From an uncultured Pelagibacteraceae bacterium (GTDB taxonomy: Bacteria > Pseudomonadota > Alphaproteobacteria > Pelagibacterales > Pelagibacteraceae): a stretch of DNA of 61,459 nt. The DNA lies in NCBI GenBank assembly GCA_902561155.1, contig CACEOY010000007.1, forward strand, positions 1 to 61,459, read 5' to 3'. The notes below the pieces were generated by a model. The model worked only from the letters and a program-made list of their open reading frames with translations. It ran no database searches and was not told the DNA's origin. Below are positions 33,835-44,104 of this stretch, piece after piece. Position 1 is the stretch's first letter, and the number at the start of each line of letters is the position of its first letter. Position numbers and translations under genes: made by a program.

Positions 33835-33861
33835 TTGACAATTTTAATTTTAATCTATTAA
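33835..33861 (+). promoter_or_regulatory. Promoter of the cold-shock gene
   Basis: A consensus TTGACA (33835-33840), a 15-nt spacer and TATTAA (33856-33861). The predicted transcription start falls on the base of the hairpin that follows. Confidence 0.5.
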
Positions 33862-33868
33862 AGGGGCG

Positions 33869-33890
33869 ATGTTAGTAAATATACTAGCAT
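33869..33890 (+). promoter_or_regulatory. 5'-terminal hairpin in the cold-shock mRNA leader
   Basis: ATGTTAGTA and TACTAGCAT form a 9-bp stem (one G-U) around an AATA loop. It sits at the predicted 5' end of an approximately 50-nt leader. Structured leaders of cold-shock genes often act as temperature sensors or stabilisers; that role here is inference. Confidence 0.45.
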
Positions 33891-33920
33891 TAGTTAAACA
33901 AATAAGGATAAGTAAACACA

Positions 33921-34133
33921 ATGAGTACACTAAAAGGTAAAGTAAAGTGGTTCAATGGTACTAAAGGTTATGGTTTCATTGAAAGAGAAGACAAAGAAAA
34001 AGACGTGTTCGTTCACTCGTCAGCTGTAAGAGAAGCTGGTTTAAAATATTTAAACGAAGGTGATGAATTAACGTTTGAAGTGGAGAGCACGGAAAAAGGT
34101 CCTGCTGCAGTTAAATTGCAGAAAACATCTTAA
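33921..34133 (+). CDS. Cold-shock protein (CspA family)
   Basis: A 70-aa single cold-shock domain with RNP1 KGYGFIE and RNP2 VFVHSSAV, after GKVKWFNGT. It binds single-stranded nucleic acid as an RNA chaperone. AAGGA at 33904 is the likely ribosome-binding site, at a long spacing. Unlike most genes here it has its own leader and isolated position, consistent with high or regulated expression. Confidence 0.95.
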   Translation: MSTLKGKVKWFNGTKGYGFIEREDKEKDVFVHSSAVREAGLKYLNEGDELTFEVESTEKGPAAVKLQKTS

Positions 34134-34154
34134 TTCTAAATTTTCCAAATCATA

Positions 34155-34196
34155 AATTAGCGGGACTGAAGCTTTTTAGCCAATGTCCCGTTAATT
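34155..34196 (+). terminator. Large hairpin after the cold-shock gene
   Basis: AATTAGCGGGAC (34155-34166) pairs with GTCCCGTTAATT (34185-34196), with an inner GCT/AGC stem. It is the strongest hairpin in this gap and probably marks the 3' end of the csp mRNA, but no U-run follows, so it may act as a 3' stabiliser after exonuclease trimming. Confidence 0.5.
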
Positions 34197-34270
34197 AATC
34201 CTTGAAAAAGACACATTTATTTCTTAAATAGACAAAAATGAATAGAAAAAAAATATACCAAATTTATTCA

Positions 34271-34306
34271 CATTCTCACAGAATGCACGCTAGGCTATTG
34301 CTTAGC
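34271..34306. repeat. Two adjacent small hairpins before tRNA-His
   Basis: CATTCT/AGAATG with a 3-nt loop (34271-34285), then GCTAGGC/GCTTAGC with a TATT loop (34289-34306). They are in otherwise featureless AT-rich DNA between csp and the tRNA. No promoter or ORF is evident; they could belong to a small RNA. Confidence 0.3.
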
Positions 34307-34365
34307 TAAATCATTACATATTTTAAAATACAAATTTATCAATAATTAATATAAAAAGGAATTAT

Positions 34366-34442
34366 GCAGCAGTAGCTCAGTTGGTTAGAGCACTAGTTTG
34401 TGGAACTAGGGGTCGGTGGTTCGAATCCACCCTGCTGTACCA
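34366..34442 (+). tRNA. tRNA-His (GTG anticodon)
   Basis: A complete cloverleaf with an encoded CCA. The acceptor stem GCAGCAG pairs with CTGCTGT, the anticodon is GTG in AGTTTGTGGAACT, and the T-arm contains GGTTCGAATCC. The base before G1 is T, so the usual histidine G-1 is not encoded, and the discriminator is A rather than C. This is the unusual alphaproteobacterial tRNA-His type. It ends 4 nt before the hisS ATG. TATAAA at 34350 is a possible -10 box. Confidence 0.97.
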
Positions 34443-34446
34443 CAAA

Positions 34447-35781
34447 ATGAAGAAAAATAAAAAAAACAAACCCTCAAAAGATCCTCCGTTAGGATTTGTT
34501 GATAGACAAGAAAAAGAATTACTCGTTCGTGATTTTATAATCTCTAATATTAAGGAAGTCATGATTAAGTACGGTTTTCAGTATCTCGAAACCCCAAGTT
34601 TTGAGTATACGGATAGCATTGGAAAATTTCTACCTGACAAAGATAGACCGGATGAAGGTGTTTTTTCATTTCAAGATGAAAAAAATTGGCTTTCTCTTAG
34701 ATATGATTTGACAGCACCACTAGCTAGATATGTTGCAAAAAATTACTTAGAGATTCCAAAACCATTTAAAAGATATCAACTTGGAACAGTATGGAGAAAT
34801 GAGAAACCTGGACCAGGAAGATTTAGAGAATTTTTGCAATTTGATGCAGATTTCGTTGGTACAAAAAGTTTACAAGCTGATGCTGAGTTATGTGTTTTGA
34901 TTTCGGAAATACTTGAGAATTGTGGGTTAAATAAAAAAGAATATATTATTAAAATTTCATCAAGAAAAATTACTGAGGAAATATTCAAAAAAATTAAAAT
35001 AGATAGTGAAGAACAAAAATTAGCAACTCTAAGAGCCCTGGATAAAGTTGATAGACTTGGCTGGGATGGTGTCAAAAAATTGTTAGGAGAAGGTAGAAAA
35101 GATAAATCTGGAGATTTTACTAAAGGAGCAAATTTAAGTTTAAAAAATATAGATTTATTAGAAAAGGAATTAAATAATAACTCACCTGAAACAGAAGATT
35201 TAAAAGAAATATTAAAAATATTTAATGATTACAATTTTAGTAACTTTGAAGTTGATCCCTCTGTAATAAGAGGATTAGAATATTATACGGGTCCAATTTT
35301 CGAAGTGAAATTGAAATTTGATGTAAAAAATAATAAAGGACAGGTCGTACAATTTGGTTCTATAGGCGGCGGTGGAAGGTATGATAACCTTGTAAGTAAT
35401 TTTGGTAATTATGATGCGCCCGCAACTGGTATCTCAATAGGATTAGATAGGTTAGTTTACGCGTTGATGCAAAAAAAAGAATTTAAAGTCAAGCAAACAA
35501 AACCTATTGTTATTTGTATTTTCGAAAAAAGCTCAATGAAAGAATATATTAGCTTACAAACAATTTTAAGATCTGAAGGAATTAGCGTTGAAATTTATCC
35601 CGGGGAAGGAAAGCTAAAAAAACAAATGGAATATGCAAATAAGATAAAATCACCAGCTGTTATTCTTTATGGTGAAAATGAAATCAAAACAGGTAAACCA
35701 ACATTACGAAATCTAGTTTCAGGAAATGAAAAATCAACAACAATTGAAGAGTTAGCCAATGAGATCAAAAAAATTATCTGA
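34447..35781 (+). CDS. hisS: Histidyl-tRNA synthetase
   Basis: A 444-aa class II synthetase. Motif 2 is in QLGTVWRNEKPGPGRFREFLQFDAD, the His-specific loop in RGLEYYTGPIFEV and motif 3 in GISIGLDRL. The C-terminal anticodon domain begins near residue 360. The frame runs back into the tRNA gene, but the ATG 4 nt after the tRNA is the credible start. It has no Shine-Dalgarno sequence. It is probably co-transcribed with tRNA-His, hisZ and hisG. The unusual tRNA-His implies a matching alphaproteobacterial HisRS that does not read G-1:C73. Confidence 0.94.
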   Translation: MKKNKKNKPSKDPPLGFVDRQEKELLVRDFIISNIKEVMIKYGFQYLETPSFEYTDSIGKFLPDKDRPDEGVFSFQDEKNWLSLRYDLTAPLARYVAKNYLEIPKPFKRYQLGTVWRNEKPGPGRFREFLQFDADFVGTKSLQADAELCVLISEILENCGLNKKEYIIKISSRKITEEIFKKIKIDSEEQKLATLRALDKVDRLGWDGVKKLLGEGRKDKSGDFTKGANLSLKNIDLLEKELNNNSPETEDLKEILKIFNDYNFSNFEVDPSVIRGLEYYTGPIFEVKLKFDVKNNKGQVVQFGSIGGGGRYDNLVSNFGNYDAPATGISIGLDRLVYALMQKKEFKVKQTKPIVICIFEKSSMKEYISLQTILRSEGISVEIYPGEGKLKKQMEYANKIKSPAVILYGENEIKTGKPTLRNLVSGNEKSTTIEELANEIKKII

Positions 35782-36796
35782 ACAAATTATAAAAACATTT
35801 AAAAACAATGGATTTGAGTTATCTGAACCAGATGTATTATTAAATTCTGAGTTTATTATTGAAAGATCTGGTGAAAAATTTAGAAGTTCAATGCTTACGT
35901 TTGAGAGTAAGGATGGTAAGATTATGTGTTTAAGACCAGATCTTACAGTAGCATCTTCTCTAAATTATTTACAAAAGAAAACTAAATCAAAAATTTATTA
36001 CTCGGGCCAAGCTTATAGAAGATCAGAGAAGAAGAATTCTGATTTTGTTAATGATCAGTTAGGAATTGAAATTTTCGGATCCAAAAATCAAATACAAGAT
36101 GATTTTAAAGTTATCTCAACAATTTTAAACTCTGCCAAGAAAATTAAAAGTAAAAAAATCCAAATTAAAGTTGGAGATGTAAGTTTATTTAAAAGTTTAA
36201 TTAATTCACTTGATATGCCTGAAAGATGGAAATTAAGATTAATAAGACACTTCTGGAGACCAAGATATTTTGAAGATCTTTTAAAAAGATTGGAGAAAAA
36301 TTCAGATATTGATGCTGAAACTTTTGATACAGATAAGAAACGATTTTATGAAATGAAAAGGATGGACAAAGACAGAGTAATTGCGGGAAGATCGACATTA
36401 GAAATATTAAATAGATTTAATAAAAAAATAAAAGACCCAAGACCATTTAATGAAGGAAAAAAGATTGTTAAAATTATAAGATCTTTTCTTAAAATAAATT
36501 GTGAATTATCTCAATTAGAAAAAAAACTTTTTGAATTTACAAAAAAAAACAATCTTAAAAAAAATATTTTTAATGAATTTAGATCAATTCAAAACTTAAA
36601 AAAACTTAAAGAAGATGTAAATTTTATTTCTAATTTTGGAAGAGATATAGAGTATTACACAGGTATTGTATTTGAAATTTTCACGGGACAGAAAGAATTT
36701 GCAAGAGGTGGAAGATATGATGATTTATTAAAAAGTTTAGGTGCAAAAAAGAATATTCCTGCAGTGGGTGCAGCAATTAATCTTAAAAACATATGA
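35759..36796 (+). CDS. hisZ: ATP phosphoribosyltransferase regulatory subunit
   Basis: A 345-aa HisRS-like paralogue lacking aminoacylation function: it has the class II core (MCLRPDLTV, YYSGQAYRRSE, QLGIEIFG, DIEYYTGIVFEIF, GGRYDDLL) but no anticodon domain. HisZ pairs with the short form of HisG, which is the next gene. The ATG lies inside the end of hisS (23-nt overlap), and the end overlaps hisG by 4 nt. Confidence 0.9.
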   Translation: MRSKKLSEQIIKTFKNNGFELSEPDVLLNSEFIIERSGEKFRSSMLTFESKDGKIMCLRPDLTVASSLNYLQKKTKSKIYYSGQAYRRSEKKNSDFVNDQLGIEIFGSKNQIQDDFKVISTILNSAKKIKSKKIQIKVGDVSLFKSLINSLDMPERWKLRLIRHFWRPRYFEDLLKRLEKNSDIDAETFDTDKKRFYEMKRMDKDRVIAGRSTLEILNRFNKKIKDPRPFNEGKKIVKIIRSFLKINCELSQLEKKLFEFTKKNNLKKNIFNEFRSIQNLKKLKEDVNFISNFGRDIEYYTGIVFEIFTGQKEFARGGRYDDLLKSLGAKKNIPAVGAAINLKNI

Positions 36797-37470
36797 AAAA
36801 CTTAATTACCATAGGTTTACCAAGCAAAGGTCGATTAAAAGATAAAGCAATATCTTTCTTCGAAGATAAGGGTTTTAAAATATTACAAAATAACAAAGAG
36901 AGAAATTATTTTGCAACTATTGAAAATAAACCTAATTTAAAAATAATTTATCTTCATGCTAAGGAAATCATACAAAGGATGGGCGATGGTACTCTAGATC
37001 TTGGAATTTCAGGCTTAGATCTCTTAAATGAGTCTGAAAAAAATTTGCGAGATAAGATTATAATTAAAAATAAACTTAATTTTGGAAAAGCTAATTTAGT
37101 CGTTGCAGTTCCAGATGATTGGATTGATGTCCAAACAATTGCTGATCTTGAGGAAGTATCTTTCGATATTAGATCCAAAAGAAATACAAGGTTAAGAGTA
37201 GCAACAAAATATCCTAACTTAACTAACGATTTCTTGCTTTCTAAAGGAGTAACTCAATATAAGTTGATACCAAGTCTTGGTGCTACTGAAACTTATCCTT
37301 TTATAGGATCTTCGGAAATTATAACAGATATTACATCTACAGGTAAAACTTTGCTTGATAATAATCTTAGGGTACTTAAGGATGGACAGATTTTAAACTC
37401 GACTGCATGTTTATTTGTTGCAAAAAAAAAGGCCGCAAGTTTGCAGCCTTTTTTAAATTCATTGGGTTAA
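36793..37470 (+). CDS. hisG: ATP phosphoribosyltransferase, short form
   Basis: A 225-aa enzyme of the first step of histidine synthesis: ITIGLPSKGRL at the N-terminus, then IQRMGDGTLDLGISGLDLL, and LGATETYPFIGSSEIITDITSTGKTL (PRPP-binding region). The short length lacks the regulatory ACT-like domain and therefore needs HisZ, encoded just upstream. The 3' end of the gene contains a bidirectional terminator. Confidence 0.93.
   Translation: MKNLITIGLPSKGRLKDKAISFFEDKGFKILQNNKERNYFATIENKPNLKIIYLHAKEIIQRMGDGTLDLGISGLDLLNESEKNLRDKIIIKNKLNFGKANLVVAVPDDWIDVQTIADLEEVSFDIRSKRNTRLRVATKYPNLTNDFLLSKGVTQYKLIPSLGATETYPFIGSSEIITDITSTGKTLLDNNLRVLKDGQILNSTACLFVAKKKAASLQPFLNSLG
37422..37454. terminator. Bidirectional terminator inside the hisG 3' end
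   Basis: An A-run, GGC-c-GCAA, a 2-nt loop, TTGC-a-GCC and a T-run form an intrinsic terminator readable from both strands. It is wholly within hisG coding sequence and serves both hisG (+) and the convergent groEL (-), whose stop is 23 nt away. Confidence 0.75.
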
Positions 37471-37476
37471 GCGAAA

Positions 37477-39150
<1,674 letters not shown>

Positions 39151-39155
39151 TTAGA

Positions 39156-39452
39156 TTATTTTTTACCTTTTGAAATTCCCATTATGTCCGACTCTTTCAT
39201 AATGCTATACTCTTTTCCGTCAATTTTCACTTCTGTTCCAGACCATTTTCCGAATAAAACAATATCGCCAACTTTTACATCCATTGGTGTAAGTTTTCCG
39301 TTTTCATTTTTTGATCCTGGACCAACGGCTACAACTTCTCCCTCTTGTGGTTTTTCTTTTGCTGTATCTGGTATTATTATCCCGCCGGCAGTTTTTTCCT
39401 CACTGTCTAGCACTTTAATTAAAACTCGGTCGTGTAAAGGTCTAAATTTCAT
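39156..39452 (-). CDS. groS: Co-chaperonin GroES
   Basis: A 98-aa protein with [10 protein letters not shown] at the N-terminus, the mobile loop around [18 protein letters not shown], and the [10 protein letters not shown] and [16 protein letters not shown] blocks. It caps GroEL rings. It is the first gene of the operon, with GGAG upstream as the ribosome-binding site and a sigma32-type promoter 26-53 nt before the start. Confidence 0.97.
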   Translation of the reverse strand: MKFRPLHDRVLIKVLDSEEKTAGGIIIPDTAKEKPQEGEVVAVGPGSKNENGKLTPMDVKVGDIVLFGKWSGTEVKIDGKEYSIMKESDIMGISKGKK

Positions 39453-39477
39453 TTTAATCTCCTATTTGTACAAGCTG

Positions 39478-39505
39478 ATATGGTGAGTTTTATTGAAATT
39501 TCAAG
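39478..39505 (-). promoter_or_regulatory. Sigma32 heat-shock promoter of groESL
   Basis: On the minus strand CTTGAAA (39499-39505), a 13-nt spacer and CACCATAT (39478-39485) match the RpoH consensus CTTGAAA-N13-CCCCATnT closely. No CIRCE element was seen, so RpoH control is favoured over HrcA. Confidence 0.8.
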
Positions 39506-39539
39506 AGAAGAAGACATAATTTAGCTAAAAGTCTTGATA

Positions 39540-39568
39540 TTGCTATATTTTATTAACTTTTTTATAAG
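39540..39568 (+). promoter_or_regulatory. Promoter of the HAD-IIA gene and downstream operon
   Basis: TTGCTA (39540-39545), a 17-nt spacer and TATAAG (39563-39568), followed by a short leader with AAAAGGA before the TTG start at 39590. Confidence 0.45.
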
Positions 39569-39589
39569 GTATTAAAAGGACAATTTAAT

Positions 39590-40399
39590 TTGAAAAAACT
39601 AGATCATTTAAAGAACATTTTTAACAATTACGATCATTTCATAATCGATCTTTGGGGAGTAGTCCATAATGGGATTAAGCCTTATGAAGGAGCAATTAAA
39701 ACAATTGAAGAGCTATATAATAACAAAAAAAATTATGTCTTTTTGTCAAATGCCCCCAGGCCAGTTTACGACGTTAGAAAATTTCTAATTGAAAAAATGC
39801 AAATAAATAAAAAATTTTTGAATAATATACTTACATCAGGTGAAGCTGCTATAAATTCAATTAAAAACTTCAGTTACGGTAAACTTTTTTTTCATCTAGG
39901 CCCTGAAAGAGATAGTAAGATTTTTGAAGGTTTGGAAAATCATAAAACAGAGCTAGCTAAATGTGACTATATTTTATGTACAGGTCTCTATGATAGTGAA
40001 ATGGATAAATTAGATTTTTATGAAAAATTACTTGAAAACAGTACAGATAAAAAAATGATCTGTACAAATCCTGATTTAATTGTAGATAGAGGAAATACCC
40101 AAGAATATTGTGCTGGAAGTATAGCTAAATTATTTGAAAAGATAGGAGGAAAAGTAGTTTATTTCGGCAAACCGTATAAAGAAATTTATAATTCAATTTT
40201 AAAAGAAAAAGATAAAGCTTTAGTAATTGGAGATAATTTGAGAACAGATATAAAAGGAGCCAATTTGATTAAACAAGACTCTCTTTTTATAACGAATGGG
40301 ATACATAAAAATGAAATTAAAGGGTTAGATAACTTAAGCAATATTTTAAAAAGATATAATGTTGAAACAAATTTTATACAAGAAAAATTACTCTGGTAA
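39590..40399 (+). CDS. HAD-superfamily IIA hydrolase (TIGR01459-type)
   Basis: A 269-aa phosphatase-like protein. The HAD nucleophile motif is FIIDLWGVVHNG (DxWGVxHxG, characteristic of this alphaproteobacterial subfamily), motif II is VFLSNAPRP and the acidic motif is VIGDNLRTDIKGAN. The start is TTG with AAAAGGA 9 nt upstream. The substrate is unknown; relatives dephosphorylate sugar or nucleotide phosphates. ribF follows after 2 nt. Confidence 0.85.
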   Translation: MKKLDHLKNIFNNYDHFIIDLWGVVHNGIKPYEGAIKTIEELYNNKKNYVFLSNAPRPVYDVRKFLIEKMQINKKFLNNILTSGEAAINSIKNFSYGKLFFHLGPERDSKIFEGLENHKTELAKCDYILCTGLYDSEMDKLDFYEKLLENSTDKKMICTNPDLIVDRGNTQEYCAGSIAKLFEKIGGKVVYFGKPYKEIYNSILKEKDKALVIGDNLRTDIKGANLIKQDSLFITNGIHKNEIKGLDNLSNILKRYNVETNFIQEKLLW

Positions 40400-40401
40400 A
40401 A

Positions 40402-41307
40402 ATGAAAATATTTAAAAGTACATCTATAAGTAATAATTACAAAAATTCTGTAATTGCTGTTGGAAATTTTGATGGAATACATATTGGGCACAAAAAAGTT
40501 TTAAGATCCGCCTATAAAAAAGCAAAAAAAATGAAAAAAAAGTTTGGACTTTTAACTTTTGAACCTGTTCCAGTTATGTTTTTTAATAAAAAAATAATTA
40601 ATCATAGACTTGATATACTACCTCAAAAAATTTCTAATTTAAAAAAAGAAAGATTAGACTTTATTATTATTCAAAAATTTAATAAAAAATTTTCAAAATT
40701 AACTTATAAAGATTTTATTTATAAAATATTATTTCATAAAATTAAATGTAAATATTTATATGTGAGCAAAAACTTTAAATTTGGAAATAAGAGAGAGGGT
40801 GATGTTTCTAAATTAAAGAAATTTGAAAAAAAATTTTTTTATAAAACAATTATAACACCTCCTTTAAAAAAAAGGAAAAAAACTATCTCTTCAACAATAA
40901 TTAGAAAATTATTAAAAAGTGGTGAAGTAAAAAAAGCTAATTACTTACTGAATAGAAAATGGGAAATTATTGGCAAAGTTATTAAAGGTTCTCAAAGAGG
41001 AAGAAAAATTGGATTTCCTACATGTAATATTTTGTTAAAAAAATACATAATACCCAAGTTTGGTGTTTACGCTGTTAATGTAAAAATTAACAATATATCC
41101 AAAAAAGGTATAGCAAACATTGGTTATAGACCAACATTTAATGGAAAAAAACTTTTATTAGAGGTAAATATTTTTGGAATTAAAAAAAACCTATATAATA
41201 AAACTATCAATGTGATATTTAATAAATTTATAAGACCTGAAAAAAAATTTAACAATATAATAGAATTAAAAAATCAAATTAAAAAAGATATAAAACAAGC
41301 AAAATAA
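40402..41307 (+). CDS. ribF: Bifunctional riboflavin kinase / FAD synthetase
   Basis: A 301-aa protein. The N-terminal FMN adenylyltransferase has VGNFDGIHIGHKKVL (HxGH nucleotide-binding motif) and SSTIIRKLLKSG. The C-terminal flavokinase has GRKIGFPTCNI (the G.xxG.PTxN motif), GVYAVNV and IANIGYRPTF. Together they convert riboflavin to FMN and FAD. It is extremely Lys/Ile/Asn-rich, reflecting the AT bias. ileS follows after one base. Confidence 0.93.
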   Translation: MKIFKSTSISNNYKNSVIAVGNFDGIHIGHKKVLRSAYKKAKKMKKKFGLLTFEPVPVMFFNKKIINHRLDILPQKISNLKKERLDFIIIQKFNKKFSKLTYKDFIYKILFHKIKCKYLYVSKNFKFGNKREGDVSKLKKFEKKFFYKTIITPPLKKRKKTISSTIIRKLLKSGEVKKANYLLNRKWEIIGKVIKGSQRGRKIGFPTCNILLKKYIIPKFGVYAVNVKINNISKKGIANIGYRPTFNGKKLLLEVNIFGIKKNLYNKTINVIFNKFIRPEKKFNNIIELKNQIKKDIKQAK

Positions 41308-41308
41308 A

Positions 41309-44035
41309 ATGTCTAAAGAAAGTTTACAACTTCCCAAAACAGCTTTTTCAATGAAAGCAAATTTACCAAATAAAGAGCCAGGTATAATTCAACATTGGGA
41401 AAAAATTGATCTTTATAAAAAGTTAAGAGAAAAATCTAAAGGAAAAGAAAAATTTGTACTTCACGATGGGCCACCATATGCGAATGGTCATATACACATG
41501 GGAACCGCTTTAAATAAAATTTTAAAAGATATGATAACTAGGTTTCATCAAATGAACGGCAAAGACTCTATTTACGTTCCAGGTTGGGATTGCCATGGAC
41601 TCCCGATTGAGTGGAAAATTGAAGAACAGTATAAAAAAAAGAAAAAAAACAAAGATGAAGTACCTATTAAAGATTTTAGGCAAGAGTGTAGAGAGTTCGC
41701 TGAAAGCTGGATCGATGTTCACATTAAAGAGTTCAAAAGATTGGGCGTAGTTGGAGATTTTGATAATTATTATTCTACAATGAGTTATGGAGCAGAAGCT
41801 CAGATAGTTCGGGAATTAGGTAAATTTCTTCTGGATGGAAGTTTGTATCAAGGTTTCAAGCCAGTTCTTTGGTCGACTGTAGAAAAGACCGCATTAGCAG
41901 ACGCAGAAGTGGAATATATGGATCACACGTCAAATACAATATATGTTGGTTTTAAGGTTAAGGAAACGGATAAAGATTTTTTAAAAGATACCAGCATTAT
42001 TATATGGACAACTACACCATGGACAATACCAGCAAATAAAGCTTTAGCCTTTAATAGTAATATTGATTATTCAGTATTAGAAATAGGAAATCTTCAAAAT
42101 TTTAAAGAAAAAAAAATTGTAGTTGCAACAAATCTAATAAAAGAAATCATTAATGTTTGTGAAATTAAAAGTTATAAAGAGTTAAAAAAATTTAAAGGTT
42201 CAGAATTTAAAAATACAATTTGTAGCCATCCATTTTTAAAAATGAAATTTGATTATAACGTTCCTATGTTAGATGCACAATTTGTTAATCTTGAGCAAGG
42301 AACAGGAATTGTCCACTGCGCACCAAGTCACGGCCCAGATGATTTTAATTTGTGTTTAAAAAATAATATTCCTTCTCTTTACACTGTAGATGACTCAGGA
42401 CTTTATACTAAAGAAATTCCTTTTTTTGAAAAGATACATGTTTTCAAAGCTGACAATATCGTAATAGAAAAACTAAAAGAGCAAGAAAAATTATTAAAAA
42501 ATGATAAGCTAAATCATACTTATCCGCACTCTTGGAGATCTAAAGCACCACTAATTTATAGAGCCACACCACAATGGTTTATATCTATGCAGAAAAATGA
42601 TTTAAGAAAAAAAGCAATCAAATCAATAAATGAAACTGACTTTTTTCCTAAGAAAGGAAAAGATAGATTATTGTCCATGATAGAGGGAAGACCAGATTGG
42701 TGTGTTTCAAGGCAAAGAGTATGGGGCGTCCCTTTGCCAATTTTTATAAATAAAAAAACTAAAGAACCTTTAAGAGACCAAAAGGTTATAGATAGAATTG
42801 CAACAATATACGAAAAACAAGGTTCAGATTGTTGGTTTACTGATGATCCGAAAGTTTTTTTAGGAGATAATTATGATCCAAATGATTATGAAAAATTAAA
42901 TGATATAGTTGAGGTATGGTTTGATAGTGGTTCAACACATAGCTTTGTTTTAGAAAAAAGAAAAGATTTAAAATGGCCTGCAGATATGTATTTAGAAGGC
43001 TCTGACCAGCATAGAGGCTGGTTCCATTCATCACTATTAGAGTCATGCGGAACTAGGGGAAAAGCACCTTTTAAAAGTATTCTTTCTCATGGTTTTGTTG
43101 TTGATGGCAAAGGTATGAAAATGTCAAAATCTATGGGAAACGTTATTTCTCCAGAGGACATATTAAAAAACTATGGCGCGGACATTCTTAGAGTGTGGGC
43201 TTCAGCATCTGACTATTCTGAAGATTTAAGAATAGATAAAAATATTTTAATACAGCACGCAGAGTCATATAGAAAAATAAGAAATACCTTTCGATTTATA
43301 CTTGGGAATTTGAAAGATAATTTTGAAAAACAAGATTTTGAAAAAATTAATTTAGCTGAATTCGATGAGTTAGAGAAACATATATTACATAAATTATTTG
43401 TGATAAGTAATTCTGTTTCTGAAAATTTAAAAAGTTATAATTTTCATAAATTATATAAAGAGCTATTAAGTTTTTGCACTCTAGATCTTTCTTCTTTTTA
43501 TTTTGATATAAGAAAAGACGTACTTTATTGTGATGATCTTAATTCCAAAAAAAGAAAAAACTGCGTAACAGTCCTTAATATTATTTTAGAAAGTTTGTTA
43601 AAGTGGTTTGCGCCTATTTTAGTTTTCACAACTGAGGAAATATACAGTTTAATTAATGGTAAAAATGAAAGTATACATGAAAATAATTTCGTAAAGATCC
43701 CCTCAGATTGGAAAAATGATAAACTGGATCAAAAAATGTCAGAGTTATTTAAGATTAAGCAACAAGCAAATATTGCTATAGAGGAAAAAAGAATTAGTAA
43801 AGAAATAGGATCCAGTTTAGAGGCAGAGTTAAAACTTAGCACTAATGATGAAAAATTAGCATTATTAAATAATTTGGATTTAGCAGAGTATTTTATTGTC
43901 TCAAAGGCAGAAAAAAAACTATCTAATAAATACGAAATTGAAATTAGTGTAAATAAAGCTAGTGGAAAAAAATGCGAAAGGTGTTGGAAAATTTTAGAAA
44001 ACAAATGTGGCAGAAAAAATTGTCCAATAAAATAG
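41309..44035 (+). CDS. ileS: Isoleucyl-tRNA synthetase
   Basis: A 908-aa class I synthetase with YANGHIHMGTALNK (HIGH motif), GWDCHGLPIEWK, the CP1 editing domain (TTTPWTIPANKALAF), EGSDQHRGWFHSSLLES and MKMSKSMGN (KMSKS motif). It has a C-terminal zinc ribbon CERCW...C...C that ends the protein directly. This is the full bacterial length. The lspA frame continues in phase after its single TAG. Confidence 0.96.
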   Translation: MSKESLQLPKTAFSMKANLPNKEPGIIQHWEKIDLYKKLREKSKGKEKFVLHDGPPYANGHIHMGTALNKILKDMITRFHQMNGKDSIYVPGWDCHGLPIEWKIEEQYKKKKKNKDEVPIKDFRQECREFAESWIDVHIKEFKRLGVVGDFDNYYSTMSYGAEAQIVRELGKFLLDGSLYQGFKPVLWSTVEKTALADAEVEYMDHTSNTIYVGFKVKETDKDFLKDTSIIIWTTTPWTIPANKALAFNSNIDYSVLEIGNLQNFKEKKIVVATNLIKEIINVCEIKSYKELKKFKGSEFKNTICSHPFLKMKFDYNVPMLDAQFVNLEQGTGIVHCAPSHGPDDFNLCLKNNIPSLYTVDDSGLYTKEIPFFEKIHVFKADNIVIEKLKEQEKLLKNDKLNHTYPHSWRSKAPLIYRATPQWFISMQKNDLRKKAIKSINETDFFPKKGKDRLLSMIEGRPDWCVSRQRVWGVPLPIFINKKTKEPLRDQKVIDRIATIYEKQGSDCWFTDDPKVFLGDNYDPNDYEKLNDIVEVWFDSGSTHSFVLEKRKDLKWPADMYLEGSDQHRGWFHSSLLESCGTRGKAPFKSILSHGFVVDGKGMKMSKSMGNVISPEDILKNYGADILRVWASASDYSEDLRIDKNILIQHAESYRKIRNTFRFILGNLKDNFEKQDFEKINLAEFDELEKHILHKLFVISNSVSENLKSYNFHKLYKELLSFCTLDLSSFYFDIRKDVLYCDDLNSKKRKNCVTVLNIILESLLKWFAPILVFTTEEIYSLINGKNESIHENNFVKIPSDWKNDKLDQKMSELFKIKQQANIAIEEKRISKEIGSSLEAELKLSTNDEKLALLNNLDLAEYFIVSKAEKKLSNKYEIEISVNKASGKKCERCWKILENKCGRKNCPIK

Positions 44036-44104
44036 GAATTAGATACACTGACTAATTTTAATGAAATAAAAAGTAAAATCTTTAAAAAAAAAAATATTTA
44101 CTTT

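Noticed and set aside
34381-34446. N-terminal extension of hisS starting inside tRNA-His
   Set aside because: These codons are the tRNA D-arm to T-arm; the ATG at 34447 gives a normal HisRS N-terminus.
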